From Thermohalobaculum sp965247385 (GTDB taxonomy: Bacteria; Pseudomonadota; Alphaproteobacteria; Rhodobacterales; Rhodobacteraceae): a DNA stretch of 64,000 nucleotides. Where the stretch lies: positions 310,001 to 374,000 of the forward strand of contig CBDFHG010000006.1 in the NCBI GenBank assembly GCA_965247385.1. Reading direction: 5' to 3'. Below, piece by piece: positions 7,917 through 17,389 of the stretch (position 1 is its first letter; every line of letters starts with the position of its first letter). A program made the position numbers and the translations under genes. The notes beneath the pieces are model-generated. The model was not told the DNA's origin. It ran no database searches and saw only the letters and a program-made list of their open reading frames with translations.

Positions 7917-9763
7917 CCCTGATTCTGGATCAAAAAAGTTGAAATTCCCCGTTGTCTTTGAATCTAAAGGGATTTATGATGGTTTTTGCGATTAACTCCA
8001 TCACCAACGGGGTGAAAATAACATGGCACAGGGCGTTCTTCCTTTCGAGTACGAAAGCGAACCGGGCAGCAGCGATCTGACGGGTTTTGCCGGGATTGGT
8101 GTTTACCTTGATTTGATTGAGGCATCGGGACTGGCGGCTGCGGTGCGGCGCGAGGTGCGGGTGGCGGGGCGGCAGGGCTGGCTGGATGTGCAGATGATCA
8201 TCACGGTGATCGCACTCAATCTGTGCGGGGGTGATCGGGTCGAGGATCTGGAACGCCTGGAGGCGGACGCCGGCTTTGCCGCGACCATGGATGCGGTTGA
8301 GCGGCGGCTGTTGGTGCGCCGGGAACGGCGGCAACTGAAGAGCCGGTTTCGGCGCGGTCGCGGGCGCAGCGTGCCTTCGCCGTCGGCTCTGTCGGGCTGG
8401 TTGGAACGCTTCCACGACGCAGGCCAGGAAGATCTGCGGGAGGCCGGGCGTGCCTTCATCCCGCGCCCGTCGGCGGGTCTGCTTGGTCTGCGGCGTGTCA
8501 ATCAGGCGCTGGTGTCATTTCTGCAGCACCATCGCAGGCAGGGCTCGGCGACGCTGGACATGGACGCGACGCTGGTGCAGAGCCACAAGCGCCAGGCGGA
8601 ATACTGCTACAAGAAGTTCAAGGCCTATCAGCCGTTGAACACCTGGTGGGCGGAACAGCAGGTGATCGTGCATTCCGAGTTCCGCGACGGCAATGTGCCG
8701 GCTGGCTATCGGCAGTTGCAGGTGTTGCAGGCCTCGCTGGCGGCGCTGCCTGGGGGCGTGGACAAGGTCTATCTGCGCTCGGACACGGCGGGTTATCAGA
8801 AGGATCTACTGCTCTATTGTGGCGAGGGCCGGGACAAGGTTTTCGGGGTGATCGAGTTCGCCGTCGGCGCCAACGTGACGGCGGAATTCCGGCGTGCTGC
8901 CCTGGCCGTGCCGGAGGCCGAGTGGCGGCCGCTGGATCGTGTTTTTGACGGGCAACGTCAGGAGACCGGCCAGGAGTGGGCGGAGGTCTGCCATGTACCG
9001 AGTTGGGTGGGCGAGAGCAAGACGCGGGCGGATTACCGCTTCCTGGCGATCCGGGAGCCGCTGGAACAGTTGGAGCTTGGCGATGGGGATCAGTTGCCGT
9101 TCCCGACCGCGGAGTTTGCCTCGAAGGGGCGCAGCAAGCTGTTCGCCCTGGTCACCAACCGTGATCTGCCGGGCGATGAGGTGATCTGGTGGTCCCGGGA
9201 GCGCTGTGGCAAGAGCGAGGAAGTCCACGCGGTGATGAAGCACGACCTGGCTGGCGGCACCCTGCCCTCGGGTCTGTTCGGAGCCAATGCGGCCTGGTGG
9301 GCGATCATGGTGCTGGCGCATAATTTGAACGCGGTGATGAAGCAACTGGTTCTGGGACCGGCCTGGGTGGCACGGCGGATGAAGGCCTTGCGCCTGGCTC
9401 TGATCGCCCTGCCTGGCCGGGTGATCCGTCATGCGCGGCGGCTGATCATCCGTTTGGGGAGCGAAGCGGGGCTCGATCTGGTGCTGAGCGCCAGGCGGAA
9501 GATCCTGGCCCTGGCGCGCGGCCCGACCTGACGGCTCCAGCCTGCCACGATATCCTTGCTGAAGTGCGATGCCGGCTCCCGGCCAGGGCTTCGCTTGGCC
9601 AACGGACAGGCGCGGGACCCGCAAAACGCGTGGCCACCTTGAGAATATCTCCTCGAGCGCGAAATCCGCGGGAGTGGTGCCCGGGCGCGGGGCAAAAACC
9701 CCACAACGGCACCCATCGCCGCCCCTGCCGAGGCGCGTCAGGGATTTAGTTCGGGAATCCTGG
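7917..9763 (+). mobile_element. IS1380-family insertion sequence, complete
   Basis: An 1847-bp element with imperfect 19-bp ends: CCCTGATTCTGGATCAAAA on the left, and CCAGGATTCCCGAACTAAA read inward from the right. It is flanked by a 4-bp direct duplication, CCAT, at 7913-7916 and 9764-9767. One transposase gene fills most of it. It sits in the start region of the Lrp gene. The same left end recurs at 63981. Confidence 0.88.
8023..9531 (+). CDS. IS1380-family transposase
   Basis: A 502-residue DDE transposase with an uninterrupted frame. Recognisable are the N-terminal LDVQMIITVIALNLCGGDRV, the first catalytic aspartate in LDMDATLVQ, a second in LRSDTAGY, and the C-terminal ERCGKSEEVHAVMKHDL segment holding the last acidic residue. 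It is intact and lies in a complete element with target duplication, so it may be active. Confidence 0.92.
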   Translation: MAQGVLPFEYESEPGSSDLTGFAGIGVYLDLIEASGLAAAVRREVRVAGRQGWLDVQMIITVIALNLCGGDRVEDLERLEADAGFAATMDAVERRLLVRRERRQLKSRFRRGRGRSVPSPSALSGWLERFHDAGQEDLREAGRAFIPRPSAGLLGLRRVNQALVSFLQHHRRQGSATLDMDATLVQSHKRQAEYCYKKFKAYQPLNTWWAEQQVIVHSEFRDGNVPAGYRQLQVLQASLAALPGGVDKVYLRSDTAGYQKDLLLYCGEGRDKVFGVIEFAVGANVTAEFRRAALAVPEAEWRPLDRVFDGQRQETGQEWAEVCHVPSWVGESKTRADYRFLAIREPLEQLELGDGDQLPFPTAEFASKGRSKLFALVTNRDLPGDEVIWWSRERCGKSEEVHAVMKHDLAGGTLPSGLFGANAAWWAIMVLAHNLNAVMKQLVLGPAWVARRMKALRLALIALPGRVIRHARRLIIRLGSEAGLDLVLSARRKILALARGPT

Positions 9764-9794
9764 CCATTGACATTGGTTGATTTCCTCCAAAAAA

Positions 9795-9832
9795 CTCGAC
9801 AATCCTGGCCAGAGTTAGCAGGATTTTTCGAG
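9795..9832. promoter_or_regulatory. imperfect palindrome, candidate Lrp operator
   Basis: CTCGA and ATCCTG on one side are mirrored by CAGGAT and TCGAG on the other, centred near 9813. Before the IS1380 insertion this lay between the divergent Lrp gene and the TPR-protein gene, where an autoregulatory Lrp-type site would be expected. It is now separated from the Lrp gene by the IS. Confidence 0.45.
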
Positions 9833-9894
9833 TATCAAAGCCTAGAATCGCTAAACACGACATCTGCCATCGCAACAAAGGACCATGTAGCCTC

Positions 9895-11298
9895 ATGACA
9901 ACCAGCCAGGCCGCATTCGGAGGAACCGATTGCCGAGGGGTTCCGATTTCCTATTCGGATCAGTCCGCGATCGATGGGTTGGAGCGGGCGCTTCTGTGTG
10001 CCCTCAGCTTTCGCGGCGACGCTATCGCTGAAATCGACAGGGTTCTGACGGAGCACCCCGGTTTCGTCATGGCCCATCTCTTCAAGGCCTCCTGGCTTTC
10101 ACAGGCGATGGAGACGAGGATCTATCGCCAGATGGTTCAGGCGTTCGAGAATGCCGCGACCCTCGCGGCGCGGGCGAACAATCGGGAACTGGGTCACCTG
10201 GCGGCAGTCAGGAAATGGGTCAACGGGGATTTTTACGGTGCCGTCCAGACCTGGGAAGATATCCTGACCCGCTATCCGCGCGATCTGATCGCGCTCCAGC
10301 TTGCCCATCTCAGCCATGTTCTTCTGGGCGATGTGGTCGGCCAGCGCGATACGGTGGCGCGGGTCTTTTCGCTGTGGGACGAGACCATCCCCGGCTACGA
10401 ATTCGTGCTGGGGTTCTATGCGTTCGGGCTGGAGGAGAACAGCGACTACTTCCGAGCTGAGGAAATGGGACGTGAGGCGCTTTCGATGCGCCCGGACAAC
10501 CCCTACGCGGTTCACGCGGTCGGTCATGTGATGGAGATGAAAGGGCGCCAGGCGGGCGGGATCCGGTTCATGATGGACCACGCCAAACACTGGGACACGT
10601 CGAACTTCGCCAACCATCTGTGGTGGCACACCGGCCTGTTTCACATCGATATCGGAGCGATCGAGCCGGTGCTGGAGATCTATGACCAGCACCTGCGCGG
10701 CAGCATCGAGGGCGACAAGTACCAGGAGCTGGACGCTTCGGCACTGCTCTGGCGGCTAAACCTTCTCGGCATCGACACCGGCGACCGCTGGCGCGATCTG
10801 GCGGACAAATGGGCGCCCGCGGCACAGGACACGCTTTATGCCTTCAACGATGTCCATGCGATGATGGCCTTCGTCTCCGACGACCGGACCGACGCGCAGG
10901 CAGCGTTGCTCAGCGCCAATGAACGCCATGTCGAGCATGGCGGCGATGCGAACGCGGCGATGAGCCGGGAGATCGGCTTACCGTTCTGCCTCGCGATCCA
11001 GGATTTTCACGACCAGCGCTATGGTGATTGCGTCGACCGCCTGGTTCCGGTGCGCTACATGACCTACAAACTTGGCGGCAGCTTCGCCCAACGCGATATA
11101 ATCGGCTGGACCCTTCTCGAGGCGGCGCTGCGCGCGCGGCGGTTCGACCTGGCGCTTGCGCTGGCCAATGAGCGCTGTGCGCTCAAGCCAACAAGCGCCC
11201 TGAACTGGCAGCACGTCGCCCGGGCTTCGCGGGGCCAGGGCAATCGGGACCAGGCGGACAGAGCCGAGGCGCGGGCGCAATCGCTTATGGTTGCGTGA
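9895..11298 (+). CDS. tetratricopeptide-repeat protein, TTC38-like
   Basis: A 467-residue, soluble, helix-rich protein. Repeating helical pairs run through it, for example AVQTWEDILTRYPRDLIALQ and REALSMRPDNPYAVHAVGHV. The conserved centre FANHLWWHTGLFHIDIG is typical of the TTC38 family found in many bacteria and animals. No catalytic motif is visible and its role is unknown. It was originally divergent from the Lrp gene, which suggests the regulator controls it. The start ATG at 9895 is the first in frame; its ribosome site is weak. Confidence 0.8.
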   Translation: MTTSQAAFGGTDCRGVPISYSDQSAIDGLERALLCALSFRGDAIAEIDRVLTEHPGFVMAHLFKASWLSQAMETRIYRQMVQAFENAATLAARANNRELGHLAAVRKWVNGDFYGAVQTWEDILTRYPRDLIALQLAHLSHVLLGDVVGQRDTVARVFSLWDETIPGYEFVLGFYAFGLEENSDYFRAEEMGREALSMRPDNPYAVHAVGHVMEMKGRQAGGIRFMMDHAKHWDTSNFANHLWWHTGLFHIDIGAIEPVLEIYDQHLRGSIEGDKYQELDASALLWRLNLLGIDTGDRWRDLADKWAPAAQDTLYAFNDVHAMMAFVSDDRTDAQAALLSANERHVEHGGDANAAMSREIGLPFCLAIQDFHDQRYGDCVDRLVPVRYMTYKLGGSFAQRDIIGWTLLEAALRARRFDLALALANERCALKPTSALNWQHVARASRGQGNRDQADRAEARAQSLMVA

Positions 11299-11334
11299 CG
11301 ATATTTCCGGTGAAAGCTACGGAGTTGCGCGCCG

Positions 11335-11799
11335 TTATGCCGCCCGCGAGGCCATCGGCTCGGTAATCAGCGCATAGAGCGCCTCCGCTTCCGCGGTCTC
11401 GCGCAGTTTCTTGCGCAGATCCGTGTCGCGCAGCAGCCGCGACACCCGCGCCAGTGCCCGCAAATGGTCAGCGCCTGATTCCTCTGGCGCCAGCAGCACG
11501 AAGACAAGATCGACGCCTTGCCCGTCCACCGCCTCGAAATCCGCCGGCTTCTCCAGTCGGGCGAACAGCCCGGAGATGGATTTCAGGCCCGGCAACCGGG
11601 CATGCGGGATAGCCACGCCACCGCCCATGGCGGTCGAGCCCAGTTTCTCGCGCGCCAGCAGTCCCTCGACAACCTGGCGGGTTTGCAGCCCGTAGGCTTC
11701 GCGCGCCCGGGCGCCGATCTCCTGCAGAATCTGTTTCTTGCTGCCTGCCTTGACGGCGGGGAGGATCGCGTCACGCGCGATCAGGTCGGCCAGTTCCAT
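11335..11799 (-). CDS. ptsN: nitrogen PTS EIIA protein
   Basis: PtsN (EIIA-Ntr) accepts phosphate from the NPr protein and regulates potassium and nitrogen responses instead of carrying sugar. The 154-residue protein has the phosphorylated histidine in GGGVAIPHARLPG, and the start ADLIARDAILPAVKAGSKKQ is typical. It is last in the conserved order rnd-kdsD-lptCAB-rpoN-hpf-ptsN, 36 bases after hpf. Confidence 0.95.
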   Translation of the reverse strand: MELADLIARDAILPAVKAGSKKQILQEIGARAREAYGLQTRQVVEGLLAREKLGSTAMGGGVAIPHARLPGLKSISGLFARLEKPADFEAVDGQGVDLVFVLLAPEESGADHLRALARVSRLLRDTDLRKKLRETAEAEALYALITEPMASRAA

Positions 11800-11835
11800 G
11801 AAACCCTACTTTTATTACTGCTCTTGGTTCGCCGC

Positions 11836-12429
11836 TCAGGTTTTCGGCACGTTGGCCGGATCGATCCAGCCCACATTGCCGTCATCTCGCTGGAAGACGA
11901 TATTGATACGCCCGTTGGCGTCGTTCTTGAACATCAGGAATGGGCTGTGCGCCAACTCCATCTGCATCACTGCCTCCCCGACAGTCAGGGATTTGATGTC
12001 GGTGGTCATCTCGGCGACGATCACCGGTTGCATGCCGTTGACCTCGGCCTCCTCGGCCTCCTCGGCCTCCTCGTCATGGCCGCGAAGTACGTAGGACTGG
12101 GCCTCGATCAACTCGATCGGATTCTGTCGCTGGCGATGGTGGTCCTTCAGCCGGCGCTTGTAGCGGCGCAACTGCTTCTCGATCCGGTCGGTGGCCTGGT
12201 CGAAGGCGGCGTAGATCTCGCCATTCACCGCATGCGCCTGTGCTGTCAGCCCGGTCGAGAGATGGACCGAGCTATCGCATTTGAACTCGTGCCCATTGCG
12301 CGAAAAGACCACATTGGCGTTGACCGGGCGGTCGAAATACTTGCCCACAGCAGCAACCAGATTTTCCGCGACATGGGTGCGGAGCGCGCTGCCCACATCG
12401 ATCTGCTTGCCCGATATCCTGATATCCAT
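11836..12429 (-). CDS. hpf: ribosome hibernation promoting factor, long form
   Basis: Hpf binds the small ribosomal subunit and, in the long form, dimerises ribosomes in resting cells. The N-terminal domain (residues 1-110) starts DIRISGKQIDVGSALRTHV. A charged linker with a run of E and A follows, and the C-terminal dimerisation domain ends in a segment with AHSPFLMFKNDANGRINIVF. At 197 residues it is the long form. Two adjacent ATGs are possible; 12429 leaves better spacing from the GGAG site. It lies between rpoN and ptsN, as in many proteobacteria. Confidence 0.94.
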   Translation of the reverse strand: MDIRISGKQIDVGSALRTHVAENLVAAVGKYFDRPVNANVVFSRNGHEFKCDSSVHLSTGLTAQAHAVNGEIYAAFDQATDRIEKQLRRYKRRLKDHHRQRQNPIELIEAQSYVLRGHDEEAEEAEEAEVNGMQPVIVAEMTTDIKSLTVGEAVMQMELAHSPFLMFKNDANGRINIVFQRDDGNVGWIDPANVPKT

Positions 12430-12612
12430 CATGTCTCCAAACGGTTTGGAAGAGAGGCGGGCGCTGGCCCAACGAACCCCCTCGTCGTTGTCCGGAGCTT
12501 GAGGCGCGCAATCCTTGCTTCCGAAGCGGAGCGGCAACCAGGCGGCGACCCCAGCACTGTCAATATAACAATGTTTTTTCCGGGTGCAGAAGGGGGTTTG
12601 ATCAACAAAGCT

Positions 12613-14175
12613 TCAATCTTTCGACATCATTGCCCTGAGCCGACGCCGTTCGACCGACGAGGGAATGCCCAGGGTCTTGCGATACTTGGCGACGGTGCGC
12701 CGCGCGATATCTACTCCACCGTCCTGTAATTGCACAACAATCGTGTCATCTGACAGGATTTTTCCGGGTGCCTCCGCCGCAACCATGACGCGGATTCGGT
12801 GGCGCACAGCCTCCGCTGCCAGCCCTTCCGAGCCAACCGCATTTGTGAAGAAGAATTTCAACTCGAAGATGCCGCGCTCGGTGGCGATGTACTTATTCGA
12901 CGTCACCCGGCTGGCAGTCGATTCGTGCAGGCCGGTTTCCTCGGCCACCATGCGCAGGGTCAGGGGCTTCAACCCGGTGATTCCCTCGGCGAAGAACCGG
13001 TCCTGCTGACGGACGATCTCGGTGGCCACTGTCAGGATCGTGCGCGCCCGTTGGTCCAGGCTGCGCATGAGCCAGGTGGCGTTTGCACGGCAGTCCGAGA
13101 TGAAGGTGCGGGTTTCGCCTCCCGCCACGCCTCCTGTTGCCGCCAGCTGCGCCGCATAGCGGTTGTCGACCAGCACCCGGGGCAGGGTTTCGGTGTTCAA
13201 CTCCACTTCCCAGCCCCAGCTCCCGTCAACCCCCCGATCATTGCCGGGCGCGCGGCGAAGGAACACGTCCGGGATAAGGGTTTCCGCCCGCTCGACCTGA
13301 AATCCGGCGCAGGGCCGCGGGTCGAGCGCCCTCAGCTCCATCAGCATGTCGGCGAAGTCCTCTTCATCGACGCCGCACATCGCGCGCAGCCGCCGCCGCT
13401 CGCCCCGCTCGATGAGAGGGAGGTTCTCAACCAGTCTCCGCATCGCCGGGTCGAGCCGGTCGCGCTCGGCCAGTTGCAGGGCGAGGCACTCGGCCAGGTC
13501 GCGCGCGCCAACTCCGGTTGGCTCGCAACCCTGGACCAGGGCCAGCGCCGCCATCACTTGTCCCACTGTGGCGCCCAGGCGGGTGGCCAGCTCGGCCAGG
13601 TCGGCGCGCAGAATTCCGTGTTCGTCCAGCTCCTCGACGAGCAGCCGCGCCAGCGGCAGCACCGGCGGCTCTGCCTGGCTCTGGCCAAGCTGCGCCAAAA
13701 GATGCGCGCGCAGGCTCACCGGCCGGTCCGGCTGCTGTTCCAGATCGAAGGGTACAGATTCGAAGGACTTGTTACCCCCCGCTCCGACCCCAGCCCCAAT
13801 TCCGGGCGCCGCCTCTCCGGGAGCGCGTTCATTTGGGCCGGTATCGTAGAGGTTCTCCGCCCCGGTATCGAAGGTCTCGGCGCTCAGGCCGTGGTCGCCC
13901 TCCGGCGTCAGCCGGGCATCCAGCGGGGGTTCGCCTGTCTCCGCGTCGGTGTCGGATGCGGTCTCCGGCAGCGCTCCGGATTCAGCCTCAGATCTGCCGG
14001 GGGAGCCGCCCGCCGTCTCCTCGATCCGGATCAGCGGGTTGCTCTCCAACTCGTGCTCGACATATTCGCGCAGTTCCAGGTTCGACATCTGAAGCAGCTT
14101 TATCGCCTGCTGCAACTGGGGCGTCATCACCAGTTGCTGGCTCTGCTTCAGGTCCAGTCGAAAGCCCAGCGCCAT
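12613..14175 (-). CDS. rpoN: RNA polymerase sigma-54 factor
   Basis: RpoN directs polymerase to -24/-12 promoters and needs an enhancer-binding ATPase. The 520-residue protein has the glutamine-rich activator region I (LDLKQSQQLVMTPQLQQAIK), an acidic region II, the core-binding region, and the C-terminal RpoN box ARRTVAKYRKTLGIPSS. It stands between lptB and hpf. The pairing with ptsN downstream is the usual nitrogen-regulation arrangement. Confidence 0.96.
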   Translation of the reverse strand: MALGFRLDLKQSQQLVMTPQLQQAIKLLQMSNLELREYVEHELESNPLIRIEETAGGSPGRSEAESGALPETASDTDAETGEPPLDARLTPEGDHGLSAETFDTGAENLYDTGPNERAPGEAAPGIGAGVGAGGNKSFESVPFDLEQQPDRPVSLRAHLLAQLGQSQAEPPVLPLARLLVEELDEHGILRADLAELATRLGATVGQVMAALALVQGCEPTGVGARDLAECLALQLAERDRLDPAMRRLVENLPLIERGERRRLRAMCGVDEEDFADMLMELRALDPRPCAGFQVERAETLIPDVFLRRAPGNDRGVDGSWGWEVELNTETLPRVLVDNRYAAQLAATGGVAGGETRTFISDCRANATWLMRSLDQRARTILTVATEIVRQQDRFFAEGITGLKPLTLRMVAEETGLHESTASRVTSNKYIATERGIFELKFFFTNAVGSEGLAAEAVRHRIRVMVAAEAPGKILSDDTIVVQLQDGGVDIARRTVAKYRKTLGIPSSVERRRLRAMMSKD

Positions 14176-14258
14176 ACCTGATCCGTGCCTCTGGTCGAAT
14201 CTCTCTCAGCCGGATCAGACCGGGGGACCAAGGGTTGCTTGGAGGTTACCGGGGGTTC

Positions 14259-15053
14259 CTAAATCCGGAAGCCCTCGCCCAGATAGACGCGGCGGACATT
14301 GGCATCCTGGACCACCTCGTCCGGGGTGCCGCTCATCAACACGCAACCATCATGCAAGATGTATGCCCGGTCAATGATCTCCAATGTCTCACGCACGTTA
14401 TGGTCGGTTATCAACACGCCGATGCCGCGTTCCTTCAGGTGGCCAACCAGCGCCCGGATGTCGCCAACAGCGATCGGATCGATGCCGGCGAAGGGTTCAT
14501 CGAGCAGGATGAAGGCAGGATCGGTGGCCAGGCACCGCGCGATCTCGACGCGGCGGCGCTCGCCGCCCGACAGTGCCGTTGCGGGGGTGCGGCGCAGATG
14601 CGTGATGGAAAATTCGCCCAGCAGTTCGTCCAGCCGGTTGGCGCGGGTCACCCGGTCCGGCTCGACCAGCTCCAGCACCGCGCGGATGTTTTCCTCGACC
14701 GAGAGCCCGCGAAAGATCGAGGCTTCCTGAGGCAGGTAGCCCAGCCCCAACCGGGCCCGGCGATACATCGGCAGCGGTGTCAGGTCGATGCCGTCGACCG
14801 AGATCGATCCAGTGTCGGCGGGCACCAGGCCGACGACCATGTAGAAACAGGTGGTCTTGCCGGCGCCGTTTGGGCCCAACAGCCCGACCGCCTCGCCGCG
14901 ATGCAACTCCAGCGAGACGTCGCGCACCACCGGGCGGCGGCGATAGCTCTTGCCCAGGCCGGTGACCACCAGCCCTTCCTGGCGCCGCGCCGCAGGGCCG
15001 CCGGTTGCATCGCTGGTTGCGCTGTCTGCCTGGGTCACTGCCGAATTGTCCAC
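14259..15053 (-). CDS. lptB: LPS export ABC transporter ATPase
   Basis: LptB powers extraction of lipopolysaccharide from the inner membrane with LptF, LptG and LptC. The 264-residue protein has Walker A GPNGAGKTT, the signature LSGGERRRVEIARCL, Walker B FILLDEPFAGID and an H-loop in ITDHNVRETLE. It has an N-terminal extension of about 25 residues before the usual start. It lies 9 bases after lptA. Confidence 0.96.
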   Translation of the reverse strand: MDNSAVTQADSATSDATGGPAARRQEGLVVTGLGKSYRRRPVVRDVSLELHRGEAVGLLGPNGAGKTTCFYMVVGLVPADTGSISVDGIDLTPLPMYRRARLGLGYLPQEASIFRGLSVEENIRAVLELVEPDRVTRANRLDELLGEFSITHLRRTPATALSGGERRRVEIARCLATDPAFILLDEPFAGIDPIAVGDIRALVGHLKERGIGVLITDHNVRETLEIIDRAYILHDGCVLMSGTPDEVVQDANVRRVYLGEGFRI

Positions 15054-15062
15054 ATTTTGCCG

Positions 15063-15599
15063 TCAATTCCCGGTTGCGGGCGATGTTTTCGCAGGCGCAA
15101 AGATGGTCTTGACCCGCCCGCCTTCGATCTTGCCGGTGCCGGCATTCAGGTCGATCACCAGCGAATCGCCCGAGATCGCGTTGGCACCTTGGGTCAGCAC
15201 CACATTGCCGCCCATGAGAATCATGCCGTCGGCCACGTTGTATTCCGCCCAGGCGCCCTGTGCCGTCTCGGTGCCATTCACCAGAAAGACGTTGCCGTCG
15301 GCGCGCATGTGCTGGATCGCACCGGTATCCGCGTCTGACTGCATTGAAGCGTAGGTCACGGTCAGCTTGTCGGCGGTAAGCCGAAGGGTGCCCTGCCCGG
15401 CGACGACCGCGCCGGTAAAGATCGCCAGGTTTTCCGCCTGCCGGACCTCCAGCGAGTCGGCGACGACCTCGACCGGCGCGCTGGAATCATGCTTGAAACC
15501 GCCGAAAGGCCCGGTGCTCTGCGCCGCCGCCGGTGCCGCCGAGATTGCGGCCACGACCAGCGCCGCCAGCGCGATCAGTTGAAGTCCTCTGGCAAACAC
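15063..15599 (-). CDS. lptA: LPS transport periplasmic protein LptA
   Basis: LptA forms the periplasmic bridge that carries LPS to the outer membrane. The 178-residue protein starts at a GTG at 15599 with GGGAGGT five bases upstream. This gives a clean signal peptide ending in APAAAQS. The OstA-like beta-jellyroll follows (VVADSLEVRQAENLAIFTG, then repeated strands). The gene lies between lptC and lptB. Confidence 0.93.
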   Translation of the reverse strand: MFARGLQLIALAALVVAAISAAPAAAQSTGPFGGFKHDSSAPVEVVADSLEVRQAENLAIFTGAVVAGQGTLRLTADKLTVTYASMQSDADTGAIQHMRADGNVFLVNGTETAQGAWAEYNVADGMILMGGNVVLTQGANAISGDSLVIDLNAGTGKIEGGRVKTIFAPAKTSPATGN

Positions 15600-15670
15600 G
15601 CCTACCTCCCGATACCTGCACTTCGGCCACGTCACTGGCTTGGCGTTGCGGCCTTTGGATACTTACTATC

Positions 15671-16315
15671 CTAGTTCGGACTGAACACCAGCCGGACTCC
15701 GTTTTCAAACCAAATCTGCCCACCCGCTTCACCGTCGCCGCCGATGGTGGCGCGAAAACTGCCCGCCTCGATCTGGCCGCTGGGGCTGGTTCCGCTGACC
15801 GGGCCGGGCGCCTTCGCGGTTTTCGCGTCGAGATCGAACTCGATCAGCCCGGTCTCGATATGATAGCCATCCGAGGTATTCAGCGCGACCTCTCCCTCCA
15901 GCACAAAGACCTTGCTCTGGCGGTGCAATCGCCCGGTGGCGGCCTTGGCCGCGACGGTACGTCCGTCGTCCATCTCGATTTCACCCGCCGGACGCTCCAG
16001 ATCGATGAAACGCGGCATCGCGCTATCGGGCAACGCCCAATCGGCCCGGATCACGAAAGGCTCGCCCTGCTCGGTGACCCCGGCGAAGCGCGGATTGTCG
16101 AGCCGCAGTCCAGCGCCCAGGGTGGCCAGTTCCTCGGCGGTAAAGATATCGGTCAGATCGCCCTTGTCCTGGATGCTCAGGAACAATACCGCGATCAGCG
16201 CCACCGAACCCAGCGGCAGCAACACCTTCATCCAGGCGACAGCGCGGGAATAGGTCCGCACGCGCTGCCGTCCGGCATCGCTGATGACCCCGGCCTGCGC
16301 AGGATCACGCCCCAT
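15671..16315 (-). CDS. lptC: LPS export protein LptC
   Basis: LptC is a single-span inner-membrane protein that passes LPS from LptBFG to LptA. The 214-residue product has one membrane segment, VLLPLGSVALIAVLFLSI, near residue 35, followed by a periplasmic beta-rich domain with LRLDNPRFAGVTEQGEPFVI. Its start overlaps the kdsD end by 11 bp. Confidence 0.92.
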   Translation of the reverse strand: MGRDPAQAGVISDAGRQRVRTYSRAVAWMKVLLPLGSVALIAVLFLSIQDKGDLTDIFTAEELATLGAGLRLDNPRFAGVTEQGEPFVIRADWALPDSAMPRFIDLERPAGEIEMDDGRTVAAKAATGRLHRQSKVFVLEGEVALNTSDGYHIETGLIEFDLDAKTAKAPGPVSGTSPSGQIEAGSFRATIGGDGEAGGQIWFENGVRLVFSPN

Positions 16316-17351
16316 CGGCAGGCCTGTCTACGGGGCCATCGACCCCGGCACGCAAGCAGTCATGCACATGCAGGATGCCGAGAGGCCGGGTCGGTGGCGT
16401 CCCCTCGGTGACGAACAGGCAGGTGATCTGGTGCGTGTTCATCAGTCCCAGGGCCTCCTGCGCCAGCTGCCCTGCGCCGATGGTGCATGGGTCGGGGGTG
16501 GCGACCTCGCGGACAGTGCGCTCGAGCAGCCCTTCCATGTTGCGCCGCAAGTCACCGTCGGTGATGATCCCGGTCAACCGGCCTTGTGCATCGATGGTGC
16601 CCGCCACGCCATAACCTTTCTGGGTCATTACCAGCAGCGCATCGGGCATCGCCGCGTCTTCCGACACCAGCGGGATTGCATTTCCGGTCGCCATCAGGTC
16701 GGAGATCCGGACCAGTTGTGCCCCCAGCTTCCCGCCGGGGTGGAACTCGGCGAAACGCTCGGGGGTAAAGTCGCGCCGCTCCATCAGCGCCACCGCCAGC
16801 GCGTCGCCCAGCGCCATGGTCAGCGTGGTCGAGGTGGTCGGCGCCAGCCCGACCGAGCAGGCCTCCGGCGCGGCAGGTAATTCCAGCGCGATATCGGCGG
16901 CCTTCAGCAATGTCGAGCCCGGTCGGCTCGCGACCCCGATCAGCGGAATAGAGAAGCGTCGCGTATGGGCGACAATATCCGCCAGCTCCTTGGTCTCACC
17001 GGAATTCGACAGCACCAGCGCCACGTCGTCGCGGGTGACCATGCCCAGGTCGCCATGGCTGGCCTCGGCCGGGTGGACGAACTGTGCGGGGGTTCCGGTC
17101 GAAGCCATGGTGGCGACGATCTTGCGCGCCACATGCCCGGACTTGCCCATACCCGAGACGATGACACGGCCCTTGACCGACAACATCAGATCGACCGCGT
17201 CAGCGAAAGCATCGCCCAGCTGATCGGCGAACATCGCCAGCGCCGCCGCCTCGGTCGCCATGACCCGGCTACCGGTGGCGATCGCCCGGCTGCGATCCGA
17301 TTCGGATCCGGCGATGTTGGGCGTGGTGGTCTGTTCGGCGGCAGTCGTCAC
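16305..17351 (-). CDS. kdsD: arabinose-5-phosphate isomerase, KpsF/GutQ family
   Basis: It interconverts ribulose-5-phosphate and arabinose-5-phosphate, the first step toward Kdo for LPS. The 348-residue protein has an N-terminal SIS domain (VIVSGMGKSGHVARKI and the sugar-phosphate loop LSNSGETKE) and two C-terminal CBS domains (GIITDGDLRRNM). It belongs to the LPS block with lptC. Confidence 0.94.
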   Translation of the reverse strand: MTTAAEQTTTPNIAGSESDRSRAIATGSRVMATEAAALAMFADQLGDAFADAVDLMLSVKGRVIVSGMGKSGHVARKIVATMASTGTPAQFVHPAEASHGDLGMVTRDDVALVLSNSGETKELADIVAHTRRFSIPLIGVASRPGSTLLKAADIALELPAAPEACSVGLAPTTSTTLTMALGDALAVALMERRDFTPERFAEFHPGGKLGAQLVRISDLMATGNAIPLVSEDAAMPDALLVMTQKGYGVAGTIDAQGRLTGIITDGDLRRNMEGLLERTVREVATPDPCTIGAGQLAQEALGLMNTHQITCLFVTEGTPPTRPLGILHVHDCLRAGVDGPVDRPADGA

Positions 17352-17389
17352 GGCAAGCTCCCCCTGACTGCCCCGTCAAATCGCGGGGG

